DNA of 64,000 nt from Phycisphaeraceae bacterium (GTDB taxonomy: Bacteria; Planctomycetota; Phycisphaerae; Phycisphaerales; SM1A02): NCBI GenBank assembly GCA_015709595.1, contig CP054178.1, positions 1,054,001-1,118,000 of the forward strand. Reading direction: 5' to 3'. This document shows, piece after piece, positions 42,493 through 56,424 of the stretch. Position 1 is the stretch's first letter; each line of letters starts with the position of its first letter. The position numbers and the translations under genes were made by a program. Below the pieces are notes generated by a model. That model was not told the origin of the DNA. It made no database searches and saw nothing but the letters and a program-made list of their open reading frames with translations.

Positions 42493-42521
42493 TCGCCCTC
42501 GCCGCTCACCATCGCGGGGCG

Positions 42522-43178
42522 TCAGTGGCCCGGATGCAGCGCGCCATGCCCGGCGAGAATCGCCAGCACGTCCTCATCCGTCACTTCGCCGAAGTCCGCG
42601 TAGAACTGACCCACGGCCTGGAATCGCGGCGGAAGATCGAGGATCACCACCTCGTCGGCCTTCGACTCAAGCAGGCGGGCCGCCTCGGCGGATGCCACCG
42701 GCGCGGCGACCACCACCCGACCCGGCCGGCGGGCTTTCAGGCACTCCACCGCCGCCAGGAACGTCGCCCCCGTGGCGACGCCGTCATCCACCACGATGAC
42801 CGTTCGACCCACGATCGGCTCGGCGGGGCGACCGGCCCGATAGCGTCGTTCACGCTCCCGCACCAGGGCCAGCTGCTGCTGCGCCAGCTGCGCCGCTTCA
42901 GCGTCCGTCACGCCCGTCAGCGCCACCGCGTCCGGCTGGAGCAGGATGACCGGCTCTCCCCCATCCGTCACCGCGCCGATGGCGAACTCGGGTTGACGCG
43001 GCGCGCCGATCTTGCGCACCACCAGCACATCCAACGGCGCACGCAGAGCGCGGGCCACTTCCGCCGCCACCACCACCCCACCGCGCGGCAGGCCCAGCAC
43101 GATCGGATTGATGTATTCCCGCCCGGCGAGCACCGAGCCCAGCCGACGCCCGGCATCGGTCCGGTCCCTGAACATCAT
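42522..43178 (-). CDS. Phosphoribosyltransferase-domain protein
   Basis: 218 residues. PRTase core with VLGLPRGGVVVAAEVARAL, a Lys-containing VVRKIGAPRQPEFAIGAV loop, and the PRPP-binding VIVVDDGVATGATF. The family is widely annotated as putative phosphoribosyltransferase; substrate unknown. Start ATG 43178 or 43175. Convergent with thiG and directly downstream of the IscA-like gene. Confidence 0.85.
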   Translation of the reverse strand: MMFRDRTDAGRRLGSVLAGREYINPIVLGLPRGGVVVAAEVARALRAPLDVLVVRKIGAPRQPEFAIGAVTDGGEPVILLQPDAVALTGVTDAEAAQLAQQQLALVRERERRYRAGRPAEPIVGRTVIVVDDGVATGATFLAAVECLKARRPGRVVVAAPVASAEAARLLESKADEVVILDLPPRFQAVGQFYADFGEVTDEDVLAILAGHGALHPGH

Positions 43179-43198
43179 GCTTCAACCGCCCGGCGCGC

Positions 43199-43627
43199 TC
43201 ATGCCGAGAACGACGACCCGCAACCGCACGAACTGGTCTGGTTGGGGTTGTTGAACACGAAGCCGCGCCCCATCACTTCGTCCTTGAAGTCGATCACGGT
43301 GCCGTTGAGGTAGAGGTAGCTCTTGGGGTCGCAGATGACGCGGATGGTGAAGGACTCCGCTTCCCCGCCCTCCGCGACGGCTGTCCCGCCCTGACCGCCG
43401 CCGTTCATTCCCGCGGCGACCGCGCGGGCGGGCCTGCGCGTGAAGGTGTACTCCCAGAGGTCATCGGTGTCCTTCTGGGCTTCGGTCAGGTCGAGGATGT
43501 AGGAGAAGCCGGCGCACCCGCCGCCCTTCACCCCCACGCGCAGCCGAACCTTCTCCGCATCCAGCCCCTGCTGCTCGATGATGTGGAAGATTTCGCGTGC
43601 GGCGGTTTCGGTGACGGTGACAGGCAT
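43199..43627 (-). CDS. IscA/ErpA-type iron-sulfur cluster assembly protein
   Basis: 142 residues, longer than the usual ~110. The three Cys ligands are present: GGGCAGFSY and the C-terminal SSCGCGSSF. FTIRVICDPKSYLYLNGTVIDF matches the core. Between EYTF and SFTIRV there are about 30 extra residues rich in Gly and Ala (RAVAAGMNGGGQGGTAVAEG, 43366-43440), which are not normal for the family. GGAGG lies 7 nt before ATG 43627. Confidence 0.92.
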   Translation of the reverse strand: MPVTVTETAAREIFHIIEQQGLDAEKVRLRVGVKGGGCAGFSYILDLTEAQKDTDDLWEYTFTRRPARAVAAGMNGGGQGGTAVAEGGEAESFTIRVICDPKSYLYLNGTVIDFKDEVMGRGFVFNNPNQTSSCGCGSSFSA

Positions 43628-43768
43628 GGTCGTTCCTCCGGGAAGGGACTGGTGATCCTAGGCGCGAAAGCGCTCCCCGCCCGGGCTTTTCGGACTCAAG
43701 ACCGGCCTCTCTTCAGTCGATGTCAGCCGTGCCCCGGCGTCCATGACGCCGCCGGGGGGAGGGTCACG

Positions 43769-45919
<2,151 letters not shown>

Positions 45920-45927
45920 GGCCACGA

Positions 45928-49131
<3,204 letters not shown>

Positions 49132-49188
49132 TGCGAGGCCATCGTGTGAATCGGCCCCACGCTTCCGTGAGGCGGGCGCTTCCCGTCA

Positions 49189-50514
49189 TCACCCGCGCCC
49201 CATCACCACCGCCGCATTCTGACCGCCCATGCTGGTCACCATGACCAGCACATGGCGCAGCAAGGCCGGACGCGCCGGAGCCGCGGCGGCGTTCAGCCCG
49301 GGTGTGACGGTCGCGCTCAGCCGGGCGGGAAGCATCTGCTCGCGCAGGCACTTGGCGGCCACGCACATCGACACCGCCGCCATCCCGGCGCAGCAGTTGC
49401 CCACGTTGGGCACCACGGTAACGAGTGGAATATCCGCCGCGCGCGGGCCGAACACGCGCCGGATGGCGGCGGCCTCCGCGGCGTCCACCGAGGGAATGCC
49501 CGAACCGAAGGGCACGATCGCGTCAATCGACTCCGGCCCAAGCCCGCCATCGCGCAGGGCGTTCTCGATGGCGGCGTCAATGCCCGTGTCATCCGGGTCT
49601 GGCGCCAGCCCCACCGTATCCGGGCAGAAGGACTGGCTCGAGCCGAACCCGGCCACCCGGGCGTAGACCCTCGCCCCGCGGGCGGCGGCGGAATCCTCCG
49701 CCTCCACCACGAGAATCCCGCCGCCCTCGCCCAGCACCGATCCGACGGCGGCGGGGTCGAAGGGCCGCACCACCGTGGCGGGATCAACCCCGTCGGGCGT
49801 GGGAGCCAGCCGCCTGGCGAAGTGCTGTCGCAGCACGCCCATGGGGTTGAGTTTGTACTCCGCCCCGCCGGTGAGACAGGCGATCGCCTGCCCCCGCTCG
49901 ATCACGCGAACGGATTCGCCCAACGAGAGCAGCGCGGAGGCCTCGTTGCAGGTGATGGTGTTGCTCGGTCCGCGGCAGTCGTGGATGATCGTCACGTGGC
50001 AGGCCAGCATGTTGGGGAGGTACTTGAGCAGCCACAGCGGCGTCAGGTTCTCCATCCCCCGGGCTCCCCAGACGTGCAGGTCGAACTCACCATCGGGCGT
50101 GCGGCTCTCGTGGAACGCGGCGGCCAGCTCCTCCACGTCCGCCGCGATCAGACCCGCGCCGATGTGGCACCCGAAGCGGTCGGGATCAATGGTGGGCGGT
50201 TGATCCGGATCGATGCCCTTGGTGTTCAGCCCGGCGTCCTGCACCGCCGCCAGGGCCGCGCCGACGGCCAACTCGATGTCGCGGGCCATCACCTTGGTGG
50301 CCTTGCGATAGTTCTTGGGCACCACGTCGCGCACGTTGAAACGATCATCCGGCAGTTCCGCGCCGAGGCGGCAGGGGAACGACGAGGGATTGAAGCGCGA
50401 GATCGGCGCAATGGCGGAGCGGCCTTCGATCAGGGCCGACCACAGCGGGTCGATACCCAGGCCGAACGCCGTGATGGGGCCGATCCCAGTGATGACGACG
50501 GAACGCTTGGACAT
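49189..50514 (-). CDS. Beta-ketoacyl-ACP synthase homologue lacking the catalytic triad
   Basis: 441 residues, full-length KAS I/II fold: VVITGIGPITAFGLGIDPLW at the start, GGILVVEAEDSAAARGARVY and VIPFGSGIPSVDAAEAAAIR-like sequence near the end. Aligned to fabF at 57627-58955, the first catalytic His becomes Phe (PFGSG for AHGTG) and the second becomes Asn (NVGNCC for MMGHLI). The nucleophile Cys is replaced or shifted (TCNEASALLSLGE for ACAASTQAIGE; a Glu falls at its place in a gap-free alignment). A non-condensing, chain-length-factor-like role is possible. ATG 50514 has TACACT 8 nt upstream. Confidence 0.85.
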   Translation of the reverse strand: MSKRSVVITGIGPITAFGLGIDPLWSALIEGRSAIAPISRFNPSSFPCRLGAELPDDRFNVRDVVPKNYRKATKVMARDIELAVGAALAAVQDAGLNTKGIDPDQPPTIDPDRFGCHIGAGLIAADVEELAAAFHESRTPDGEFDLHVWGARGMENLTPLWLLKYLPNMLACHVTIIHDCRGPSNTITCNEASALLSLGESVRVIERGQAIACLTGGAEYKLNPMGVLRQHFARRLAPTPDGVDPATVVRPFDPAAVGSVLGEGGGILVVEAEDSAAARGARVYARVAGFGSSQSFCPDTVGLAPDPDDTGIDAAIENALRDGGLGPESIDAIVPFGSGIPSVDAAEAAAIRRVFGPRAADIPLVTVVPNVGNCCAGMAAVSMCVAAKCLREQMLPARLSATVTPGLNAAAAPARPALLRHVLVMVTSMGGQNAAVVMGRG

Positions 50515-50522
50515 GGAGGGAG

Positions 50523-50528
50523 AGTGTA
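50523..50528 (-). promoter_or_regulatory. -10 hexamer TACACT of the KAS homologue (leaderless start)
   Basis: TACACT ends 8 nt before ATG 50514. The 90-bp gap to mnmE also holds a GAGTGCTGAGGATT repeat fragment. Confidence 0.5.
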
Positions 50529-50605
50529 GGGGCGCGGAAGAGTGCTGAGGATTGAACGCCAGGGCGATGTGGATTCCCGTCGCTCGGCGCTTCAGGCCCG
50601 ATGCC

Positions 50606-52090
50606 TCACTTGCCAACGCAGAACCGACCGAAGATGCGGCCCAGCACATCATCGGGTGTGATGTCGCCCGCCACCTCAGCCAGGTCGTCCAGTGCGGAGC
50701 GCAGACAGGCGGCGATCAGTTCCGGCGCGGCCAACGCGCGCTCCTGCTTCCGAGGCGCCAGCAGGGCGGCGGCCTCCTCAATCGACGCCAGAGCCGCCCG
50801 CAGGCCCGATTCGTGCCGCGGCTGCAGCGCCAGGGCGTCGGCGGCCAGCGACACCGCACGCCCGGCGAGCCGCTCCGCGATGGCGACGCGCAGCGCCTCC
50901 AGACCCTCGCCCGTGTGAGCGGAGACGGAGATGGGGCCGTGGCCTGTCGTTGATTCCCAGTGGTCGGCGGTCGGTGGTTGGGCGACGGCTGACGGCTGAT
51001 GGCTGAGCGATGACGGTTGACCACGCTCCGCGTCCGCCTTGGTCCGCACCATGAGCACGCGCGGATCAGCGGGGTCGATCCAGCGCAGCGCCTCGGCGCC
51101 AGGAGTCGGCGCGTCGCCGGGTACGCAGAGAAGAACAAGCTCCGCACGGTCAATCGCCTGACGGGCCGCGTCGCGCATGGCGGCGTCAAGGAACGAACCC
51201 GCCGCGTCATCCAGGCCCGCTACGTCCACCAGCATCACCTCGGCCTCCGGCTGACGGCTGATGGTTGATGGCTGCCTGCTCACCACAATCGGCTCAACCA
51301 GCACGTCGCGCGTGGTGCCCGCCAGGGCCGAAGTCACCGCGCGAGGGCGACCCAGCAGTGCGTTGAAGAGCGTGGACTTTCCGGCGTTGGGCGCGCCCGC
51401 GAGCACTACCCACGGAATGGCCTGAAGCGATTCAAAACCCACCGCCCTGTCCAGCCGTGCCCGCAGGCGACCCCCGATGTCGGTGAGCCGCCCGAGCAGA
51501 TCGGCGGGCGCCATGACGATCACATCCTCCTGGTCGGTGAAGTCGATGCCCGCCTCGACGAGTGCGAGCGCGTCAGCCAGATCGTCAGCAAGCGAGCGGG
51601 CGAAGTTGCCCAGTTCGCCGCCCGTGAGCAGGGCGGCGGCCCGGAGCTCGGCGTCGCTGCGCGCGGCGATGGACGCCGCCACGCCCTCCGCCTGCGTGAG
51701 CGACAGGCGGCCATTGAGAAAGGCGCGGGCCGTGAACTCGCCCGGCCCGGCTCGTCTGGCGGCCAGCCCGACGCCGTCCGCGGCATCAAGCAAGGCGTCG
51801 ATCACGCGCTCCAGCAGCACCGGATTGCCCGGCAGGAACAGTTCGATCACATCTTCGCCCGTGTATGACGCGGGACCGGGGAAGTGGAGCGCGAGGCAGG
51901 GCAGTTCCGCGCCGCCATCCGAAGGCGAAAGCCGAAGGCGAACCGGACGAGCGCCCCGGCTCGCATCGCCGCAGCCCTGAGCCAATCGTCGCAGCAGGTC
52001 GAATGACCCGGCGCCGCTGAGGCGGACGAGCCCCCGTGCCGCTCGACCGGGCGGGCTGGCGACGGCCAGGATGATGGAATCGTCGAGCAC
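50606..52090 (-). CDS. mnmE: tRNA uridine-5-carboxymethylaminomethyl GTPase MnmE, with two repeat insertions
   Basis: With MnmG it modifies U34 of certain tRNAs. 494 residues. N-terminal folate-binding domain (GPGEFTARAFLNGRLSLTQA), G domain with GAPNAGKSTLFNALLG (G1), GTTRD (G2), DVAGL (G3), RTKAD (G4) and VSAHTGEG (G5), and the C-terminal FCVGK, whose Cys is required. Extra segments interrupt the G domain: VVSRQPSTISRQPEAEV between G2 and G3, and about 30 residues between G4 and G5. Both are encoded by CGGCTGACGGCTGATGG-type repeats. GTG 52090; no clear Shine-Dalgarno. Confidence 0.93.
   Translation of the reverse strand: MLDDSIILAVASPPGRAARGLVRLSGAGSFDLLRRLAQGCGDASRGARPVRLRLSPSDGGAELPCLALHFPGPASYTGEDVIELFLPGNPVLLERVIDALLDAADGVGLAARRAGPGEFTARAFLNGRLSLTQAEGVAASIAARSDAELRAAALLTGGELGNFARSLADDLADALALVEAGIDFTDQEDVIVMAPADLLGRLTDIGGRLRARLDRAVGFESLQAIPWVVLAGAPNAGKSTLFNALLGRPRAVTSALAGTTRDVLVEPIVVSRQPSTISRQPEAEVMLVDVAGLDDAAGSFLDAAMRDAARQAIDRAELVLLCVPGDAPTPGAEALRWIDPADPRVLMVRTKADAERGQPSSLSHQPSAVAQPPTADHWESTTGHGPISVSAHTGEGLEALRVAIAERLAGRAVSLAADALALQPRHESGLRAALASIEEAAALLAPRKQERALAAPELIAACLRSALDDLAEVAGDITPDDVLGRIFGRFCVGK
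50976..51020. repeat. CGGCTGACGGCTGATGG repeat inside mnmE (copy 1)
   Basis: Includes CGGCTGACGGCTGATGG at 50986-51002, followed by degenerate GGCTGAGCGATGACGG units. It encodes a Ser/His/Gln/Pro-rich segment between G4 and G5 of the GTPase domain. Confidence 0.7.
51248..51275. repeat. CGGCTGACGGCTGATGG repeat inside mnmE (copy 2)
   Basis: The exact 17-mer at 51248-51264 matches 50986-51002 and is followed by TTGATGGCTGC. It encodes a Ser-Arg-Gln-Pro-rich insert between G2 and G3. Confidence 0.7.
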
Positions 52091-52123
52091 GGGGAGGCGT
52101 CAGGCGCTGGGTACTGAGGATGA

Positions 52124-52240
52124 GGCATCGAGGCAACAAGGCATCGAGGCATCCAGTTTCCCGGAACTCAGAACTCGGAACTCGGAACGCCCTACCCCTC
52201 ACTCCTCAGCACTCAGCATCAAGTACCCAGCACTCAGTGC
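52124..52240. repeat. Intergenic GGCATCGAGG and ACTCAGCACTC repeat cluster
   Basis: GGCATCGAGGCA twice (52124-52135 and 52140-52151), then degenerate GGAACTCAGAACTCGG and CACTCCTCAGCACTCAGC units to about 52240. Same pairing as at 33673-33808. It fills the gap between yidC and mnmE. Confidence 0.7.
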
Positions 52241-52249
52241 GTTTCCCCC

Positions 52250-54694
52250 TCACCCGCGCTTCTTGTACTTCTTCGTCGGTCCCTGACGCTTGGCCTCGGC
52301 CCGCTGCCTGGCGTTCTCCAGCCGCTCCATGTACATGCGCTGCAGGGCGTTGCGAGGTTTTTTCTTCTGCTCGGCGAGCTTGGGCGAGAGCTGATCAAGG
52401 TCGAGCGAGTCCACGTGCTTGCGGATGATGCGGCTCTCGATAATGCCCCAGATGGACGAGCTGATGATGTACAGCGTCAGACCCGAGGGCGCGCCGTACA
52501 TGACGAGCGGCATCATCAGCACCAGCATCCACTTCATCATGCGCTGCGTGGCCATCTGCTCCGGCGTCATGGTGGCGGTGGGAGGCGGCGTCATGTACTT
52601 CTGCTGCACGTAGAACACCAGCCCCAGCAGCACCGGCAGAATGTTGATGCCGGTGATGGGAATGAACAGGAACGTGAAGGGCTGGCTCACCTCGCCGAAG
52701 AAGTGATCGCTCTCGCTCAGGTCGGCGAGGAAGGGCCAGTCCCAGAACACCTGGAACACGCCCCAGAAGGCCGGCTCGTGGCGCAGGTCGAACGCGAAGT
52801 AGAGCATCGCGTACAGGGCGATCCAGATGGGCATCTGCAGGAACAGGGGCAGGCACCCGAGCATGGAGAAGGGGCTGACCCCGTGCTCGCGCCAGAGCCG
52901 CAGCTGCTCCTGCTGCATGCGCTTGGGGTCGCTGCCGTACTTCTGCTGCAGCTTCTCGATTTCCGGCTTGAGTTTCTGCATCACCCGCGCGAAGCGCTGC
53001 ATCGACACCTGCGACCGCTTGGTGATGGGGTGGAGGAGCAGCCGCACCACCGCCACCAGCAGGATGATGGCGACCCCCCAGTCGGCGAAGATGGCGTGCG
53101 CCACCGAGAGAATCCAGATGAGCACGTGAGCCAGCCACTGGAAGGTGCACCAGGCGCACATGGCCGACATCTGGTAGTGGATGAGCCCGCCCATGCGCAG
53201 CGAGACGTAGGGCTCCGACGACTCCAGCACGTGCCGATCGAGCGGGCCCGCGTAGAGGCCCATGTCAAATGATTCCGTCGCCCCCGGCGCGACGCGTCGG
53301 GGCACGCCCCGCAGCTCCAGCACCACCCAGTCGTGCGTCTGGCGGCGCAGCGCGGCGTCGTCCTCGTTGTAGAAAGGCACGATCGCGCCGATCACGTCGC
53401 TCAGCGTGCGCCGGGACGGCGGGGTCGAGCCGTCCCCCGCGTAGGGCGGCATGATGGCGGCGGCGAAGTAGCGATTCTCCACCGCGTACCACGACAGTTC
53501 GTAGTTGCGGGCCAGCGAGTCGGCATTGGGCCAGAGCATGGCCTCCGTGCCGGGGTAGCGCAGGTTGCCCCCGCCGATGCCCATCACCGTGCCGCGCGAG
53601 AGCAGAAAGTCGTCATCCGCGATCACCAGCGTGCGCTGGGGGTATCGCTTGGTGTCCGCCAGGTGCCCGGCGCGGTAGCGTCGGTTCTCCATGTAGCGGG
53701 CGCGGTCCTGGTCGAGGTCCGTCTGGCCGTAGATGATCCACGACACATCCACCGGCACGTCGGACAGGTTCTCGACGCGCTGCTCGATGGTGAGGGCGTA
53801 GTCGCTGGGAGCGATGACGTAGCGCCGCGTGATGCGCAGCACCGCGGCGCCCTGCTGGTTGCGCACCTCGGTGGTGAACAGCCCCGGATCGGCGCCATCC
53901 TGCGACCAGACATCGGCGAACAGGTTGACTTCCTGCGGCGTGGGCGCGGGTCCGCCTTCGGTCGCGGCAGGCGTGACGCGAATCGCCCGAGCCGCCAGGG
54001 CGGGAAAGGTGTAGTCGTATCCACCTACCCGCATGGGCCGGGCCTGCTGGATCACGTAGCGTTCCGCCGAGGGCATCTCGGCCAGCGTGGCCTCGCCCCG
54101 CTCGATGCGCGGCTTGAGCTTCTCCGCCTGGCGACGGGCGGCGGCGGTGTTCCAGATGTCCGACAGCGTGATGCGCTCGATGCCCGCGCTGATCGTGCTG
54201 AACTCGACGAGGAAATCGTGCTGACGCCAGTCCAGTGAGCCGATGGGCCGCGGACGGGACGTCCCGAACCCGCCCGATGGAGCCACGGCGGTCAATCCGG
54301 CGAAATGCGAGGCGGGATCGACGGCGGGCTGCTCGCCGCCGGGAGGCGTGGTCGGCTGCTCCTGACCTTCGTTCTGGTCGGCGTCACGACCTGCACCTTC
54401 GGACGCGCCACCTGTCTCACCCGAGGGCGGCGTTGGGGGTGTCTCGCCGGGGTTGTCCGTCCCCCTGATGCCGGGTGTCTCGCCAGCACCGGCGTGCGAC
54501 GGGTCGGCGGCGCCCCCGGAAGTTCCACCAGCGGATCCTCCGGCGTTGTCGGGTGTCGATGTCGCGTCCGCGCTGTTCTGCGATGACTGCTGCCGCCCCG
54601 GTCCCTTGGGGCCGAACACCATCACCGCCACGACGCCCAGCGTGGCGCCGAGAACAACCAGCGTGAGAATGAGGCGTCGCAGGGCGGGATTCAT
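52250..54694 (-). CDS. yidC: Membrane protein insertase YidC
   Basis: Inserts and folds inner-membrane proteins, alone or with Sec. 814 residues: an N-terminal membrane helix (about 9-29), a long low-complexity Gly/Pro/Thr/Glu linker (about 30-130), the periplasmic beta-sandwich domain (about 150-500), and the conserved five-helix core (about 530-790) with WGVAIILLVAVVRLLLHPIT, FLQMPIWIALYAMLYFAFDL and YIISSSIWGIIESRII. The basic C-terminus ends KKYKKRG. ATG 54694 has GGAGAG about 9 nt upstream; TACCAT at 54792-54797 may be the promoter. Confidence 0.95.
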   Translation of the reverse strand: MNPALRRLILTLVVLGATLGVVAVMVFGPKGPGRQQSSQNSADATSTPDNAGGSAGGTSGGAADPSHAGAGETPGIRGTDNPGETPPTPPSGETGGASEGAGRDADQNEGQEQPTTPPGGEQPAVDPASHFAGLTAVAPSGGFGTSRPRPIGSLDWRQHDFLVEFSTISAGIERITLSDIWNTAAARRQAEKLKPRIERGEATLAEMPSAERYVIQQARPMRVGGYDYTFPALAARAIRVTPAATEGGPAPTPQEVNLFADVWSQDGADPGLFTTEVRNQQGAAVLRITRRYVIAPSDYALTIEQRVENLSDVPVDVSWIIYGQTDLDQDRARYMENRRYRAGHLADTKRYPQRTLVIADDDFLLSRGTVMGIGGGNLRYPGTEAMLWPNADSLARNYELSWYAVENRYFAAAIMPPYAGDGSTPPSRRTLSDVIGAIVPFYNEDDAALRRQTHDWVVLELRGVPRRVAPGATESFDMGLYAGPLDRHVLESSEPYVSLRMGGLIHYQMSAMCAWCTFQWLAHVLIWILSVAHAIFADWGVAIILLVAVVRLLLHPITKRSQVSMQRFARVMQKLKPEIEKLQQKYGSDPKRMQQEQLRLWREHGVSPFSMLGCLPLFLQMPIWIALYAMLYFAFDLRHEPAFWGVFQVFWDWPFLADLSESDHFFGEVSQPFTFLFIPITGINILPVLLGLVFYVQQKYMTPPPTATMTPEQMATQRMMKWMLVLMMPLVMYGAPSGLTLYIISSSIWGIIESRIIRKHVDSLDLDQLSPKLAEQKKKPRNALQRMYMERLENARQRAEAKRQGPTKKYKKRG

Positions 54695-54791
54695 CGGGCT
54701 GGGCTCTCCGGTCCCTGGCGGCGGATCGCCGCGCAGGCCGTGGATACATGCACAAGGCGTTCGGCGGAGACCGACGCCGTTCCGAGGGCGA

Positions 54792-54797
54792 TGGTAT
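54792..54797 (-). promoter_or_regulatory. -10 hexamer TACCAT upstream of yidC
   Basis: About 97 nt before ATG 54694, implying a leader of about 90 nt. Confidence 0.4.
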
Positions 54798-54831
54798 GGC
54801 GAGAGCCGCCGGGCGTCTGCCGGGTGGGGAA

Positions 54832-54848
54832 GGGATCAGGGCATCGAG
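54832..54848. repeat. GGGATCAGGGCATCGAG repeat, identical to part of leuS
   Basis: An exact 17-bp match to 21906-21922 inside leuS. It lies 29 bp from the fabF 3'-end remnant. Confidence 0.75.
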
Positions 54849-54877
54849 TCGCGGACGTCGCGGAAGTCACTCAGACC

Positions 54878-54973
54878 TCAGTCCGGAGTCCTTGCCCGCA
54901 CTACCAGCGTGTCGTTCTGCCCGCCGAAGCCGAAGGAGGTGGACAGGCACACATCGACCCTCGCAGGCCGCGC
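54878..54973 (-). pseudogene. Remnant of a fabF 3' end
   Basis: The segment 54898-54973 matches 57641-57716, the end of intact fabF, at 69 of 76 positions. It still reads ARVDVCLSTSFGFGGQNDTL and VVRARTPD before a TGA at 54878, where fabF has AKVDVCLSNSFGFGGQNDTL and VVRRAG. Homology stops abruptly at 54973/57716. The remnant and the intact gene have the same orientation and flank a 2.6-kb cargo of four genes. The wider 54695-55050 gap holds only this, a dispersed repeat and the yidC promoter region. Confidence 0.85.
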
Positions 54974-55050
54974 CTATCGACGTGGTGATGCTCGTGGACG
55001 CGACCCGACGTTCCGGTGCGAACTCAGCCCCCTGCTCGCCGCTGGAAACG

Positions 55051-55530
55051 TCACTGCTGAAAACGCGTCGGAACGTACGATGCACGCGCGCCGAAAAGGA
55101 GACATGCGATCAATAGGCCGTTCCGGAGGAGCCCCACGACGGACGCGGCTTCGGCGTCCTGAAGGAGCGACAACACCCTGCCGCACCCACACGATTCCGG
55201 CGATGCCGGATCCAGGATCATCCGAGTCAGCGCCAAAGAGAACACGATCAGCGTTCCGACAGCCGCTCGAATGCCGAACGTGGCACCAACATCGGTCAAC
55301 AGCGAAACACCGAGAACCGCCTCCCAGATCAAGACCATCACGGTGAGCCCCGAAACCACGAGCGGTGAACGCGAATTGATGTGGTACTGAATGATGTACG
55401 AGAATCCATCAATGTCGAGGGCCTTGTCAAACGCCGCCGCCACGAACACCACGCCCACGAGCGAGAGCGCGACGATTCCTGCATTTTGGCTCTTCCATCG
55501 CGGTGCTACAGCAACCACGGTCGAACCCAC
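55051..55530 (-). CDS. MauE/DoxX-like membrane protein
   Basis: About 160 residues, four predicted membrane helices, and DPASPESCGCGRVLSLL with a CxC pair before the last helix, as in MauE-type proteins thought to help thiol/disulfide chemistry of exported partners. Likely start is GTG 55530 (or 55518), overlapping the end of the upstream gene by 25 bp; an open frame to 55647 lies within that gene. Part of a three-gene minus-strand unit that includes a Cys-rich exported protein. Confidence 0.7.
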   Translation of the reverse strand: MGSTVVAVAPRWKSQNAGIVALSLVGVVFVAAAFDKALDIDGFSYIIQYHINSRSPLVVSGLTVMVLIWEAVLGVSLLTDVGATFGIRAAVGTLIVFSLALTRMILDPASPESCGCGRVLSLLQDAEAASVVGLLRNGLLIACLLFGARASYVPTRFQQ

Positions 55531-56339
55531 CTTCCCGGAGGATAATTTGCCATATTGACTTGGTGGAGAATCCACATCTCGCGCTGGGGGTGGTAGTAAC
55601 TGGTGAAGATCACGGGCCGACGTGTGCCGTCCGCGAACTCGAAACAAACCCCCGCGACAGCGACCAGTGCGCGACGGTGCCGATCCAGCACATCCGTCAG
55701 ACGTTCAACGGGCTCGAAGAGCGGAAGCGAACTCATGCTCACGCCGCCGTACCACCCATCCATGGTCAGTCCGCCCTCGATCGCCGGAACTCGCGGGTTC
55801 TCGGCAGTTGCTTCAGTGACAAGTACGCGCAAACCGGGCGGCGAATCACAGATAGAAACGGGCCGGTTGATCCCGCCTCCGATCTGATCCTTCAACCGCC
55901 ACAGCAGGTCAAACGCCTCTTCGACAGTCGCGGGCTCGTTGATGATCTCGCCCTCGTTGCCCGGCGCGATCCGCATTTCGTTGGCGATCTGTTGGAGGGA
56001 AATGCCCGCTCGTCCGGTCGGATCGACGGGACGGACCCGGGTTCCCTGTGACGCCCGCCACGCTTTGTACGGCTGTGGTGAAGGAGAGAGGTAGTACGAA
56101 GCAATCACAGTGGCCAAGGTGTCGCGCAGAGCGTTCTGTTGCGCAGCGGACATACCCTGACCGGTGAACTCCATGGAATCCAGTGCGTTCCGAACATCGT
56201 CCGGGGAGGCGAGGCGACGCATTCGGAGCGATTGGTACTCGTGGCGGGTGTCCCGAAACAGCTCGGCGGCCGGATCAGGTGGACGCCGCCACGTCAGCTT
56301 GGTGGCTGCCAAGTACACGATCGGAACGACAATCACCAC
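55506..56339 (-). CDS. Membrane-anchored protein of unknown function
   Basis: About 277 residues. One N-terminal hydrophobic segment, then a soluble domain with DVRNALDSMEFTGQGMSAAQ, a Pro-rich middle and a beta-rich C-terminus (VCFEFADGTRRPVIFTSYYH). The only in-frame near start is GTG 56339, within the hydrophobic run; an in-frame stop lies 51 bp upstream, and no ribosome-binding site is visible, so the start is uncertain. No family recognised. Confidence 0.6.
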   Translation of the reverse strand: MVIVVPIVYLAATKLTWRRPPDPAAELFRDTRHEYQSLRMRRLASPDDVRNALDSMEFTGQGMSAAQQNALRDTLATVIASYYLSPSPQPYKAWRASQGTRVRPVDPTGRAGISLQQIANEMRIAPGNEGEIINEPATVEEAFDLLWRLKDQIGGGINRPVSICDSPPGLRVLVTEATAENPRVPAIEGGLTMDGWYGGVSMSSLPLFEPVERLTDVLDRHRRALVAVAGVCFEFADGTRRPVIFTSYYHPQREMWILHQVNMANYPPGRWVRPWLL

Positions 56340-56424
56340 CAGAAGAGCGGCGGCAAAGAGATGATGCTGGTTTGGCTTGCAAAGAGCGATGGAAGTCTAC
56401 TCGCGTGATTGCAATCCCCATGGT

